Origin: Streptomyces antibioticus
GTDB lineage: Bacteria > Actinomycetota > Actinomycetes > Streptomycetales > Streptomycetaceae
Direction: 5' to 3'
DNA: 64,000 nt
Assembly: GCF_001514065.1 (NCBI RefSeq)
Contig: NZ_KQ948429.1
Location: 62,001-126,000 of the forward strand
The position numbers were made by a program, and so were the translations under genes. The number at the start of each line of letters is the position of its first letter. The stretch's first letter is position 1. Positions 6,948 through 15,796 of this stretch are shown piece after piece. The notes under the pieces were generated by a model. It was not told the origin of the DNA. It saw only the letters and a list, made by a program, of their open reading frames with translations, and ran no database searches.

Positions 6948-7855
6948 TGAGCGAAGAGCGCGGCGACGGTGGCGGGACCGAGTTCGAACGTGTCCTGTCG
7001 AGCCTGCGCGCTCGCATCGCCGACGGAACGTACTGGGTAGGCGCTCAGCTCCCCCCACAGCGCGAACTCGCCGACGAGTTCCAGGTCTCCCGCGACACCG
7101 TCCAGCGCGTCATACGCGAACTCGGCAACGAGGGCTGGATCAAGTCCCGTCAGGGCAGCGGAACGCGTGTCGTGAAGAGCCCGACCCACGCGGGCTCGCC
7201 ACCGCCCAAACAAGAGGCCACACGGGTGCGTGCGGCGCTCGGCACCTTCATAGCGCGGGCCTTCACGCAGCCGGTCGTACGACTGGATGTGTTCACTCTG
7301 ACGTCCGAGTCCCTGGACGCTCACATACGGCTGCAGGCTGAGCGCATCCGGCTCGGAGAAATCCAGCCCCACCAGATCGAACTGCGCATGCTGCTGCCCT
7401 CGGAGTCGCTGGACCTGCCCTACCCCCGTGCCAAGAAGCCGGATGCCGGGGAGGGGGCGCATGAACCAGCCCAACTGGACCGGTTGCAGGAGCGGTTGCG
7501 CGCCATCACGCGCCGGCACACGACCTCGCTGCGTGTCGCGCTGCGGGATCTGAAGACGGAAGGCCTGGTGCCGGAAGTCGATGTGCAGATTCGGTATGTG
7601 CCGTTGGCCCCGGCGTTCAAGCTGTACCTGCGTCCCGGTGTCGAAGCACTGTTCGGGCCGTATGAAGTGCTGGAGCGCACCATCATGCTGGACGACGGAA
7701 CCGAGGTCGAAGCCAAGGACGTCCTCGGGCTGGGGTCGACGCTGACCCGTCATGTCAACGACGAGGGCGACCCCGACTCTCCGGGCTCTGTGTTCATGGA
7801 GAGCATGCAGGCATGGTTCGACTCATGCTGGGGTCTCCTCGCCGAAACCCCTTGA
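6947..7855 (+). CDS. Third DevA-type GntR regulator
   Basis: 302 residues. A GntR winged helix (about 8-80; DEFQVSRDTVQRVIRELG) precedes the same C-terminal domain type as DevE/DevA, but diverged: ARAFTQPVVRLDVFTLTSES, LLPSESLDLPYP and YVPLAPAFKLYL correspond to blocks in those proteins. The terminal MQAWFDSCW matches their HLWFNALW/QKWFDALW end. Start GTG 6947 fits the leaderless geometry; an in-frame ATG at 6899 lies inside the second operator-like repeat. It could be an older duplicate in the devA family or a regulator acquired with the following two genes. The target genes are unknown. Confidence 0.75.
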   Translation: MSEERGDGGGTEFERVLSSLRARIADGTYWVGAQLPPQRELADEFQVSRDTVQRVIRELGNEGWIKSRQGSGTRVVKSPTHAGSPPPKQEATRVRAALGTFIARAFTQPVVRLDVFTLTSESLDAHIRLQAERIRLGEIQPHQIELRMLLPSESLDLPYPRAKKPDAGEGAHEPAQLDRLQERLRAITRRHTTSLRVALRDLKTEGLVPEVDVQIRYVPLAPAFKLYLRPGVEALFGPYEVLERTIMLDDGTEVEAKDVLGLGSTLTRHVNDEGDPDSPGSVFMESMQAWFDSCWGLLAETP

Positions 7856-8034
7856 AACGGGCTGGTAATCCACTGAGTTTCGAACGGCAGCCAGCTGTCG
7901 GGTGGTGTCCTTCTCAAGTCGGCATCGAATGCCGCAGTCCGCTGAGCCGTGTATGAGGATGGGCACTATGGTGTGCTCACTCTCTTGCGGCGCATGAACA
8001 TTGCAGGCGACGCACAGTCATTCAGGAGTGGCCC

Positions 8035-10266
8035 GTGGGCATTGCGCCACTGCCCGGTCTCCGCGCGCTGGAAAAGGCGGAGGACACCAGGTACGACGAG
8101 TTCGTGCGCTACGCGCGGGCCCTGGGATCGTTCGGACGTGGTCACCACAACCTGAACTACATGGTGCGCCCACTGACGATCGGCCACTCCAGCCTTGTGG
8201 GATGTGAGAACGGGCAGGCGGTCACGGTACGGTTCCGGATCCCCGAAGCACTGCCCGTGGTCATCAGGACGTGGCAGGACGAGGCCGGCCTCCTCAACAG
8301 GATCCGCCGCCATCTCCCACAGGTACCGGAGTGCCTGGTCAAGCGCGACGACATGGTGATCCTCAGCTATGTGGAGGGGGTGCCGCTCTCCAGCATCTGC
8401 CCGAACGGCAAGCCGGTCGACACCGATCTCATCGCGGCCCTCGCCAACCTTTTCGCGGACATGACGCAGGTGCGCAGACAGCATCTGCCTCCCCTGCCGG
8501 AAGCCTGGCCGCGGTCCAGCCGGAACAGTAATGCTTACCTGCGGACGCTGGCATTCTCGGCGGAGGAGCAGATCCGGCGGCGTAACTGGAGGAAGTTCGG
8601 CGGCCTGTTCGCGATGCTGGGCATCCCCGAGGACGCGATGACGCGGTTCGCGGAGCGGGCGCCGGCACTGAAGAAGCGTCCCTACAGCCTGCTGCACACG
8701 GATCTGCACCGGGACAACGTCATCGTCTCCTACCACGGTGATCCGCCCCTGATCTGTGTCGACTGGGAACTGGCCTCCTTCGGGGACCCCTTGCACGACC
8801 TCGCCACCCACCTCGTGCGGATGCAGTACCCCGCCTACCAATGGCAGGAGGTGATCGATGCGTGGCGCAAGGCGATGAGTAATCGGAACAGCAATGCCGT
8901 AGAAGGCCTCGACCGCGATCTGAAGCACTACATCGCCTTCGAGTACGCCCAGTCCGTCTACCCGGACGTGATGCGTGCCGCGACCTCGCTCGGTGATCCC
9001 TTCGACCAGCGTGACCTTGATGCCGCGGTGCACGCGGTACACCGCGCTCTGGCCTCCGCCGAGGAGCCGCTGCGGCTGAAAAGAGTGCCGGACAAGGGCG
9101 AGATCGAACGCACGCTCTTCCGGTGGAACGAGTCCCATGGCGTGAAGGCGAGTCGGGGCAGGACGCCGCTCCAGATCGTCTGGAAGCAGGATCACCGGGT
9201 CACACTGCGTGGGGACTTTCCCGCGGAGGCGGTGAGTGAGGCACTGTGCGCGGAGGGCGCCGCTTCCGCAGACCGGGTGTTCAAGGGGACGGCACATCTG
9301 AACACCGCGGTCGAGGTCCCGGGGGTTCCGTTCCCGGTGATGGTCCGTCGCAAGGTCGGCGGGGCGAACCCACGGGAACGCCGGTTCCTGAACGAGCACG
9401 CCGTGCTGAACGCGATCGAACGGTCTCAGGTCGCGGTGCGTGCTCCACGTGCGCTGGCCCTCGGTACGAGCGGTCTGGACGAAGCGTTCACCATTCATTC
9501 CTACGAGGGTTCGAGCCAGGAGATCAGACCCCCGGACCACCCCGAGCACGGGCTGACGCCGCACGAGGCGGACGATCTCGTGGATCAACTGGCTGCCCTG
9601 ACACAGGTCGACTGCGCCGAGCTGGACCCGATAGCGGGGGTGGACTTCTACTGGGAGTTGCAGTACGAGCTGGTCCGGATGGTGAACGAACTCCCGAAAG
9701 CGACCTCGGAAGTGGCCCGCGAACTGGGGTTGCCCAGCAGCTATCGGCTGTTGGAGATCCTGGAGCGCCGCACCGTGGTTCCACGTCGGCCGGCCCTCCT
9801 GCACGGCGACCTGAATCCATGGAACCTGGTCCGTCGTGAGGGGGGAGGTCTGACACTCATCGACTGGGAGATGGCGATGATCGGCGACCCTTTGTACGAC
9901 CTGGTCCGCCATATCCATCTCACCCCCACGCGCCCCGAGATCCGCGATCGCATGTACCGCCGCTGGTACCGCTCGCTGCCGGAGGAGTACACCAAGGGCT
10001 GGTACGACGACTGGCGGGTGTACCGGTGGATGGAGATCGTCCGCTCGGCCTACGTGGACCTGGACCGTCTGGTGACCGCGGACAGCCTGGAGGCCCCCAA
10101 CGTCCGCCGAGCGGTCGACGCGTATTCGAGGACCCTGGCGGATGCCACGGCGGCCCTCGGCCTCCCCGACCGGCGGACCAGGCCCGCGAACCCCTATCTT
10201 GCCCGCGCGTTCATGCGCCGGGACGATGGGGAGGCACAGACAGTCGGGGTCTCCGCGGACATGTGA
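8035..10266 (+). CDS. Tandem APH-type kinase, two complete kinase domains
   Basis: 743 residues with two aminoglycoside-phosphotransferase-fold domains. The first has HTDLHRDN (about residue 221) and VDWELASFGDP (about 241). The second has LHGDLNPWN (about 588) and IDWEMAMIGDP (about 608). Both therefore keep the catalytic Asp, the Asn and the Mg-binding Asp. The stretch 360-470 begins the second N-lobe. Such kinases phosphorylate small hydroxylated molecules (drugs, choline, sugars); the target cannot be deduced. Start GTG 8035 follows AGGAG at 8024-8028. It probably forms an operon with the membrane protein 52 bp downstream and follows the third GntR regulator. Confidence 0.75.
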   Translation: MGIAPLPGLRALEKAEDTRYDEFVRYARALGSFGRGHHNLNYMVRPLTIGHSSLVGCENGQAVTVRFRIPEALPVVIRTWQDEAGLLNRIRRHLPQVPECLVKRDDMVILSYVEGVPLSSICPNGKPVDTDLIAALANLFADMTQVRRQHLPPLPEAWPRSSRNSNAYLRTLAFSAEEQIRRRNWRKFGGLFAMLGIPEDAMTRFAERAPALKKRPYSLLHTDLHRDNVIVSYHGDPPLICVDWELASFGDPLHDLATHLVRMQYPAYQWQEVIDAWRKAMSNRNSNAVEGLDRDLKHYIAFEYAQSVYPDVMRAATSLGDPFDQRDLDAAVHAVHRALASAEEPLRLKRVPDKGEIERTLFRWNESHGVKASRGRTPLQIVWKQDHRVTLRGDFPAEAVSEALCAEGAASADRVFKGTAHLNTAVEVPGVPFPVMVRRKVGGANPRERRFLNEHAVLNAIERSQVAVRAPRALALGTSGLDEAFTIHSYEGSSQEIRPPDHPEHGLTPHEADDLVDQLAALTQVDCAELDPIAGVDFYWELQYELVRMVNELPKATSEVARELGLPSSYRLLEILERRTVVPRRPALLHGDLNPWNLVRREGGGLTLIDWEMAMIGDPLYDLVRHIHLTPTRPEIRDRMYRRWYRSLPEEYTKGWYDDWRVYRWMEIVRSAYVDLDRLVTADSLEAPNVRRAVDAYSRTLADATAALGLPDRRTRPANPYLARAFMRRDDGEAQTVGVSADM

Positions 10267-10318
10267 CTGACTGACCTGCCGTCGACCCCTTCGGCACGCA
10301 CGGGGGAAGGGGTCACGA

Positions 10319-11233
10319 ATGTCCGCTGGGGGGAGCAGGCCGAGCGCTGATGGTGTGGGTGAGCACCTGAGGCGCATCCAGTCCCGGTACGAACCGGCGT
10401 TCATACGCCTCCTGCTGCTGGCGATTTTCGCCACGGGCCTGATAGCCCAGTTCGTGAAGCCGGTTGGCGACGCTGTGGAGGACAAGGCGTTTCTCGGCGG
10501 CGCCTTGCTCAGCCTCGTCGGTTACGTGTTGTACGACACCATCAAGGACCTGGCGACGACGCTCCGGCGGCCACCACGCGTCCAGGTCGAGTCGCGAGAG
10601 CTCGGAACCTTCGTGGCGGAAGCCTTTCGCGCCCGGGAAGTGGAGATCCGCTTCCTCGGCTACACCGGGGAGACACTCTGCGGCGAACTCTTCCACCACC
10701 TTGAGCGCCTTCTTGAGGACCCCGGCCCCACCAGGCACGTGTCCGTCCGAGTCCTGATCCCTGACTTCGGGCAGCCGATGACCGTGCCCTCGCGAGTGGG
10801 GGAGGACGGGGCGCCGGTGGACGATGCAGATTTCCGAAAGCGCCTGGAGCTCAAGTGCCGGGAGTACGACGAGAACCTCGTGGCCCTTGAGGAGCGACTC
10901 AACGCGCTGGGAAGGGTCACCGCCGAGTGCGAGTACCGGGTGTATCCGGGCATCCCCAGGGACAAGGTCTGCATCTTCAACCGGGAGCTGGTGCTGCACG
11001 GCCTCTACAACGTCGCGGCGCGCAGCATGCCGCGCAGTGGGGGTCCCGAGTTCTACGACCCCAAGGGGTACCGTACCGATCTCAGCGTTTCGTCCCGAGG
11101 CGCAGGTGACGATGCCAGGGCCCTCGTGGCCACGTGGAGCAAGCACCTCGACGACCTGTGGAGCCTGTCGCCGAAACCGGGCTGGCGACGCGGGCCGACG
11201 CTGACTCCGTCTCCCGCGCCGACACCGACGTAG
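10319..11233 (+). CDS. Membrane-anchored protein with a DevA-type C-terminal domain
   Basis: 304 residues. Two membrane segments (about 28-46 and 58-73) replace the DNA-binding domain, and residues 95-300 resemble the C-terminal domain of the three GntR regulators: LGTFVAEAFRAREVEIRFLGYT, VSVRVLIPDF, then a helical insert, then KVCIFNRELVLHGLYNV and WSKHLDDLW at the end. The first membrane segment (ATGLIAQFV) resembles the small membrane partners (AIGFEQLVQ). So the protein looks like a fusion of the two halves that are separate elsewhere in the island. Start ATG 10319 has GAAGGGG at 10306-10312. No catalytic motif was recognised. Confidence 0.65.
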   Translation: MSAGGSRPSADGVGEHLRRIQSRYEPAFIRLLLLAIFATGLIAQFVKPVGDAVEDKAFLGGALLSLVGYVLYDTIKDLATTLRRPPRVQVESRELGTFVAEAFRAREVEIRFLGYTGETLCGELFHHLERLLEDPGPTRHVSVRVLIPDFGQPMTVPSRVGEDGAPVDDADFRKRLELKCREYDENLVALEERLNALGRVTAECEYRVYPGIPRDKVCIFNRELVLHGLYNVAARSMPRSGGPEFYDPKGYRTDLSVSSRGAGDDARALVATWSKHLDDLWSLSPKPGWRRGPTLTPSPAPTPT

Positions 11234-11258
11234 CGAAGAGCCCCCGTACCCTCACCCC

Positions 11259-11867
11259 ATGACCACCCCCGGCCTGCGCGCCCGCAAAAAACAGCGGATG
11301 TACGAGACCGTCTCCGAGATCGCGATCCGCCTCTTCCTCGAAAAGGGCTACGACGCCGTCCCGGTGACGGAGATCGCCGCCGCCGCCGACATCTCCAAGC
11401 CCACCCTCTTCCGTTACTTCCCGGCCAAGGAGGACCTCGTCTTCCACCGCATCGCCGACCACGAGGACGAGGCCGCGCGGGTGGTGAGGGAAGGGCGGGG
11501 GGCGCCGCTCGAGTCGCTTCGGCGGAACTTCCTGGACGGCATCGAGCAAGGCGACCCCATCACCGGCGTCAGTGACCACCCCGCCGTCCGCGCCTTCTAC
11601 GACCTCCTCTACGGCACCCCCGCCCTCGTCGCCCGCCTGCATCTCCACCTCGAACGCTCCGAGGAGGCCCTCGCCGCAGCCCTCGGTGGTGACCTGGACG
11701 CGCGGCTGGCCGCCGGGCAGATCGTCGCCGTGCGGCGCATCCTCGCTCAGGAGAACTGGCGGCGGATCGGAGCCGGGGAGCCCGTCGCCGAGGTGAGGGC
11801 CGCGGCTCTCGGCGATGCCGAGCGGGCCTTCGATCTGCTGGAGGCTGGTCTGCCGCGGTACTCATGA
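11259..11867 (+). CDS. TetR-family transcriptional regulator
   Basis: 202 residues: an N-terminal TetR helix-turn-helix (about 12-58; FLEKGYDAVPVTEIAAAADISKPTLFRYF, cut here only by eye) and a C-terminal ligand/dimer domain with no close family recognised. The gene begins 25 bp after the membrane protein and ends 67 bp before the helR-type gene on the same strand. It could control that helicase or itself through the AT-rich interval 11890-11920. Ligand unknown. Confidence 0.85.
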   Translation: MTTPGLRARKKQRMYETVSEIAIRLFLEKGYDAVPVTEIAAAADISKPTLFRYFPAKEDLVFHRIADHEDEAARVVREGRGAPLESLRRNFLDGIEQGDPITGVSDHPAVRAFYDLLYGTPALVARLHLHLERSEEALAAALGGDLDARLAAGQIVAVRRILAQENWRRIGAGEPVAEVRAAALGDAERAFDLLEAGLPRYS

Positions 11868-11898
11868 CCCGCCCACGAGTCGAGTCTCGGTAAAAAAT

Positions 11899-11935
11899 TT
11901 AACTCGGTTACGTTATATCGGTACGCTCAGGGTCA
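11899..11935 (+). promoter_or_regulatory. Candidate leaderless promoter of the HelR-type helicase
   Basis: TTAACT (11899-11904), a 17-bp spacer and TACGCT (11922-11927) resemble a HrdB-type promoter. The ATG at 11935 lies 8 bases after the -10, so the message would be leaderless or nearly so. The 19-bp rifamycin-associated element described upstream of some helR genes is not seen here. Confidence 0.45.
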
Positions 11936-13962
11936 TGACGTCACCCGACCCCACCCCCCTCACCCACGCCCTCCACCTCGAACGCGCCCACCACGACACC
12001 TGCCGCGCCGCCCTCGCCGCCATGGTCGACGGCGCCCAGGAGCAGGTCGTCGTCGGTGAAGACGTCTCCGCCTCCGGGGCCGACGCCGAAGTCCTCGGCT
12101 ATCAGCTGCGCAGCAAGGCCAAGGAGATGCGGGAGCTGCCGGACGGGCCGTTGTTCTTCGGCCGGCTCGACTTCGACGGCGGTGAACATGCCGGGCAGTG
12201 CTACCACGTCGGCCGGCTCAGGATCAGCGAGCACCCCGCCGCCCCACCCCTCGTCGTCGACTGGCGCGCGCCCGTCTCCCGCGCCTTCTACCAGGCGAGC
12301 GCCCACGACCCGCAGGGCGTCGCCGTCCGGCGGCGGTTCGGGTGGGCGCCGGGGAGCAGGGGGGAGTCCGAGGGCCTGACCGGCCTTGAGGACGAGCATC
12401 TGAGCCGGGGCGAGGACCGCGCCAGCGACATCCTCGTCCGCGAGATCGAACGCCCCCGCGTCGGCCCCATGCGCGACATCGCCGCGACCATCCAGCCCGA
12501 GCAGGACGATCTCGTACGAGGTGATCTCGGCGTCTCCGTGTGCGTGCAGGGTGCTCCGGGGACGGGCAAGACCGCCGTCGGGCTGCATCGGGCCGCCTAT
12601 CTCCTCTACACCCACCCGCAGCGCATCCAGCGCGGCGGCATGCTGATCCTCGGCCCCAACCGCACCTTCCTCTCCTACATCGCGCAGGTCCTGCCCGCCC
12701 TCGGCGAGACCGGCGTACGGCAGTCCACGCTGTCGGAGGAGATCGGCGGCCGGCATTCGGTCACCGGGCGCGACGATCCACCCGCCGCCTTGCTCAAGCA
12801 CGACGTACGCATGGCCGAGGTCCTGCGGCGGGCGCTGTACGCGCGCGTGTCGGCGGAACGGGCCGAAGAGATCGCGATTCCCGAGGGTGCGTACCGGTGG
12901 CGGGTGTCCAGGGAGGCGTTCGCGCGGATCGTGGAGGGGGTGCGGGCGGAGGAACCGCCGTACGCCGTCGGGCGCGAGCGGGTGCGGACGCGGGTCGTCG
13001 CCCACATCCAGGCGCTCGCCGAGCGGCGGGCGGGGCCGCCGCCCCACGCGTGGGTGCGGAAGATGGCGACGGCGGTCCGGCCGTACGTCGATGCCGTGTG
13101 GCCGCGGGTGCGGGCGGAGGAGGTCGTGGCTGAACTGCTCGCGCACGGTGAGGTGTTGGCGGTCGCAAGCCGCGGACTGTTCGACGGTGACGAGCAGAAG
13201 GCCTTGCTGTGGGGCGCGCCGCCGCGGTCGTGGAAGTCGGCGCGCTGGTCGGCCGCCGACCTCGTGCTCCTCGATGAGGTCGCCGGGCTGATCGAGCATC
13301 CCGAGGGCTACGGCCATGTCGTCGTCGACGAGGCGCAGGACCTCTCCCCGATGGAGTGCCGGGCGATCGCGCGGCGGGCGTCGTTCGGTTCGCTGACCGT
13401 GCTGGGGGATCTGGCGCAGGGGACCACGCCGTGGGCGGCCCGGACGTGGGGCGGGCTGCTCGCCCACCTCGGGCGGCCGGACGCGGCGGTCGTGCCGCTG
13501 ACCACCGGGTTCCGGGTGCCGGAGGCCGTCGTAGGGCTCGCGAACCGGCTGCTGCGGTGCCTGGACGTCGACGTACCGGAGGCCCGATCCCTGCGCGGGG
13601 ACGGGGAGTTGAGGGTGCGCGAGGCAGGGGACGATCTGCTCGGCGCGGTCGTGGGCGCGGTGTGCGATGCCCTCGGGCGGGAAGGGTCGGTGGGGGTGAT
13701 CGCGGCCGACGCGGACCTTCCCCGGGTGCGGGCCGCCCTCGACGCGGCCGGCGTCCCGGTGGCCGGGCCGGACGACCTGGCCGCCCGCGTGACCCTCGTC
13801 CCGGCCTCGCTGGTCAAGGGGCTCGAGTACGACCATGTCGTCGCCGTCGAGCCCGCGGCCATCGCGGAGGCGGAGGAACGGGGGCTGCACCGGTTGTACG
13901 TGGTGCTCACGCGGGCGGTGTCGGGGCTGGAGGTGGTGCACGGGCGGCCGTTGCCGTTCTGA
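11935..13962 (+). CDS. helR: HelR/HelD-type RNA polymerase-recycling helicase
   Basis: 675 residues, UvrD-like superfamily 1 ATPase: Walker A GAPGTGKTA (about 205-213), Walker B DEAQDLSP (about 465) and the C-terminal VLTRA motif. The N-terminal region with WRAPVSRAFYQA is typical of HelD-type proteins that insert into RNA polymerase and release stalled complexes. Actinobacterial HelR proteins also dislodge rifamycins and give resistance. The start ATG 11935 is chosen because the preceding TetR gene and promoter end there; a longer frame to 11815 would overlap the TetR gene. Whether it is HelR rather than a general HelD paralogue cannot be decided from sequence reading alone. Confidence 0.75.
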   Translation: MTSPDPTPLTHALHLERAHHDTCRAALAAMVDGAQEQVVVGEDVSASGADAEVLGYQLRSKAKEMRELPDGPLFFGRLDFDGGEHAGQCYHVGRLRISEHPAAPPLVVDWRAPVSRAFYQASAHDPQGVAVRRRFGWAPGSRGESEGLTGLEDEHLSRGEDRASDILVREIERPRVGPMRDIAATIQPEQDDLVRGDLGVSVCVQGAPGTGKTAVGLHRAAYLLYTHPQRIQRGGMLILGPNRTFLSYIAQVLPALGETGVRQSTLSEEIGGRHSVTGRDDPPAALLKHDVRMAEVLRRALYARVSAERAEEIAIPEGAYRWRVSREAFARIVEGVRAEEPPYAVGRERVRTRVVAHIQALAERRAGPPPHAWVRKMATAVRPYVDAVWPRVRAEEVVAELLAHGEVLAVASRGLFDGDEQKALLWGAPPRSWKSARWSAADLVLLDEVAGLIEHPEGYGHVVVDEAQDLSPMECRAIARRASFGSLTVLGDLAQGTTPWAARTWGGLLAHLGRPDAAVVPLTTGFRVPEAVVGLANRLLRCLDVDVPEARSLRGDGELRVREAGDDLLGAVVGAVCDALGREGSVGVIAADADLPRVRAALDAAGVPVAGPDDLAARVTLVPASLVKGLEYDHVVAVEPAAIAEAEERGLHRLYVVLTRAVSGLEVVHGRPLPF

Positions 13963-13987
13963 GCCGGGCGGCCTGTGCCGTGGTGCG

Positions 13988-14830
13988 TCAGCCTTCCAGC
14001 AAGGGGATCAACTGCTGCTCCTCATAGGTCAGATGAGCTTCCAGCTCTGCGGCCAGTCGCTCGAACTCCGCCAGGGCCGTGCCGGGTTCGCCCGCCGTCC
14101 ACACCACCTGCCGCATCTCCAGCACGAGTTCGGCGATCCGCTCGTGCTCCTCGCGCAGCCGGGCCAGCGCGGGGGCGGCAGCGGGATGCCGATCGGCGAC
14201 GAGCGGGAACAGGGCCATGTCCTCGCCGGTGTGGTGGTTGTGCAGGCCCTGGCAGAAGGTGAGGCAGTTGACGCGGAGCTGGGCGCCGAGCGGGGCACCT
14301 GTGCTGCTCTTCTTCAACTCGTCGCGGATGCGGGCGAGTTCGTCCCGGAAGTTGTCGTGGACGAGCTTGATCGCCTCGCCCATGGAGCCGGCCCGGATGT
14401 TCGGCGGGCCGGGTGCGGCGATCTCGTACAGGGCGACCACGGGGAGCAGCCGGTCCCCGGCCTTCTCCTGGTACTCCGCCCAGCCCCGGTCGGCCTCCAC
14501 GGCCCGCGCGAACGACCGGTCGCGTTCCTCGCCCTCCAGCACGACGGCCTGCGCCTCGTACGTGAACGCGCCTGCCTCCACCGTCACTTGGGGATGCGCG
14601 AGGATATTGCGGTACCAGTCCGGATGCCGGGTCGAGCCGCCGGCCGAGGCGATGACCAGGACGCGGTCGCCGCCGTCGGGGAGATAGCCGAGGGGAGTGG
14701 TGTGGCGGGTGCCGGTGCGGGCGCCGGTCGTGGTCAGCAGGAGCAGCCGGCCACCCTCGAACCAGCCGCCGACGCGGCCGTTGTTGGCACGGAACTCGTC
14801 GATGACCTGTTGATTGAAGTCGTTGGGCAT
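13988..14830 (-). CDS. Deazaflavin-dependent nitroreductase-hemerythrin fusion
   Basis: 280 residues. Residues 1-135 are a DDN-type F420-dependent reductase domain (GGRLLLLTTTGARTG, TPLGYLPDGGDRVLVIAS, HPDWYRN). Residues about 150-280 form a hemerythrin HHE four-helix domain with iron-ligand candidates in LVHDNFRDE, HNHHTGED, LREEHERI and ELEAHLTYEE. The pair couples a deazaflavin reductase with an oxygen/NO-sensing or di-iron domain. Start ATG 14830 (MPNDFNQQV) marks the conserved N-terminus; the extension to 15049 overlaps the divergent methyltransferase and is not conserved-looking. It converges on helR with 25 bp between stops. Confidence 0.8.
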   Translation of the reverse strand: MPNDFNQQVIDEFRANNGRVGGWFEGGRLLLLTTTGARTGTRHTTPLGYLPDGGDRVLVIASAGGSTRHPDWYRNILAHPQVTVEAGAFTYEAQAVVLEGEERDRSFARAVEADRGWAEYQEKAGDRLLPVVALYEIAAPGPPNIRAGSMGEAIKLVHDNFRDELARIRDELKKSSTGAPLGAQLRVNCLTFCQGLHNHHTGEDMALFPLVADRHPAAAPALARLREEHERIAELVLEMRQVVWTAGEPGTALAEFERLAAELEAHLTYEEQQLIPLLEG

Positions 14831-15047
14831 TCTTGTCTTTCTCTTCGTCGTCGATCTCGTCGATCTCATGGAGGAGGAACCGAAGGCGAAGAGAAGCGGC
14901 GGACCTCTGGCCCGCACGGGCCTCACGCGGAGGCCGGGTACCCAACTGTCGCGCGGCGCGTGGCCGCAAACCCGGCAGTCATGAGACAGACGGTAGTCGC
15001 GGCACCGAGGACACCGCCACTGGTTTTCCCGCCGGTACGTTGGCCCC

Positions 15048-15776
15048 ATGGCCGACGAGTGCTTCGAGGACGCGCGACTGGCCGCGCTCTACGACCCCCT
15101 GGACCCCGACCGCCGCGACCTCGACGCCTATGTCCGCCTCGTCGGGGAGTTCGGGGCCCGGCGGGTCCTGGACATCGGCTGCGGCACCGGTGTCTTCGCC
15201 CTTCTCCTGGCACACCGCGGCATCGAGGTCGTCGCCGTCGATCCCGCCGGGGCCTCGGTGGATGTGGCCCGCGCCAAGCCCGGTGCCGAGCGCGTCCGCT
15301 GGATCCGCGGCGACGCCACGGACCTTCCGGCGCTCGCCGTGGACCTGGTCACCATGACGGCGAACGTCGCCCAGGAGGTCGTGGAGCCGAAGGCGTGGCG
15401 TGAGACCCTGCGCGGGGCGTATGCGGCGCTGCGTCCCGGCGGCCGGCTGGTCTTCGAGACCAGGGACCCGGCCCGGCGCGCGTGGGAGGAGTGGAACCGG
15501 GAGGCGTCGTACGCCGTGACGGACGTACCCGGCACGGGGGCGGTCGAGAGCTGGGTGGAACTGCTCGACGTGGACGGCCCGTTGGTGACGTTCCGATGGA
15601 CGTACGTGTTCGCCGCCGACGGGCAGGTGCTGACATCGGATTCGACCCTGCGGTTCCGGGAACGCGAGGAGGTGGAGAACGAGGTGCGCGCCGAGGGCTT
15701 CGTCCTCGACGGCATCCGCGACGCACCCGACCGCCCGGGCAGGGAGTTGGTGTTCGTGGCGCGACGCCCGGGATGA
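15048..15776 (+). CDS. Class I SAM-dependent methyltransferase
   Basis: 242 residues with motif I VLDIGCGTGVFAL (about 40-52), an acidic motif II (VVAVDPAG) and a motif near RGDATDLP; typical Rossmann methyltransferase of the UbiE/MT type. Substrate unknown. The ATG at 15048 is supported by the family N-terminus starting close to the SAM motif. It is divergent from the nitroreductase-hemerythrin gene. Confidence 0.85.
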   Translation: MADECFEDARLAALYDPLDPDRRDLDAYVRLVGEFGARRVLDIGCGTGVFALLLAHRGIEVVAVDPAGASVDVARAKPGAERVRWIRGDATDLPALAVDLVTMTANVAQEVVEPKAWRETLRGAYAALRPGGRLVFETRDPARRAWEEWNREASYAVTDVPGTGAVESWVELLDVDGPLVTFRWTYVFAADGQVLTSDSTLRFREREEVENEVRAEGFVLDGIRDAPDRPGRELVFVARRPG

Positions 15777-15796
15777 CAAGGTGGCGTGGCGCACTT

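Noticed and set aside
7966-10485. An 839-codon open frame opposite the tandem-kinase gene
   Set aside because: The plus-strand frame has two clear kinase domains; the antisense one shows no motif or consistent codon bias.
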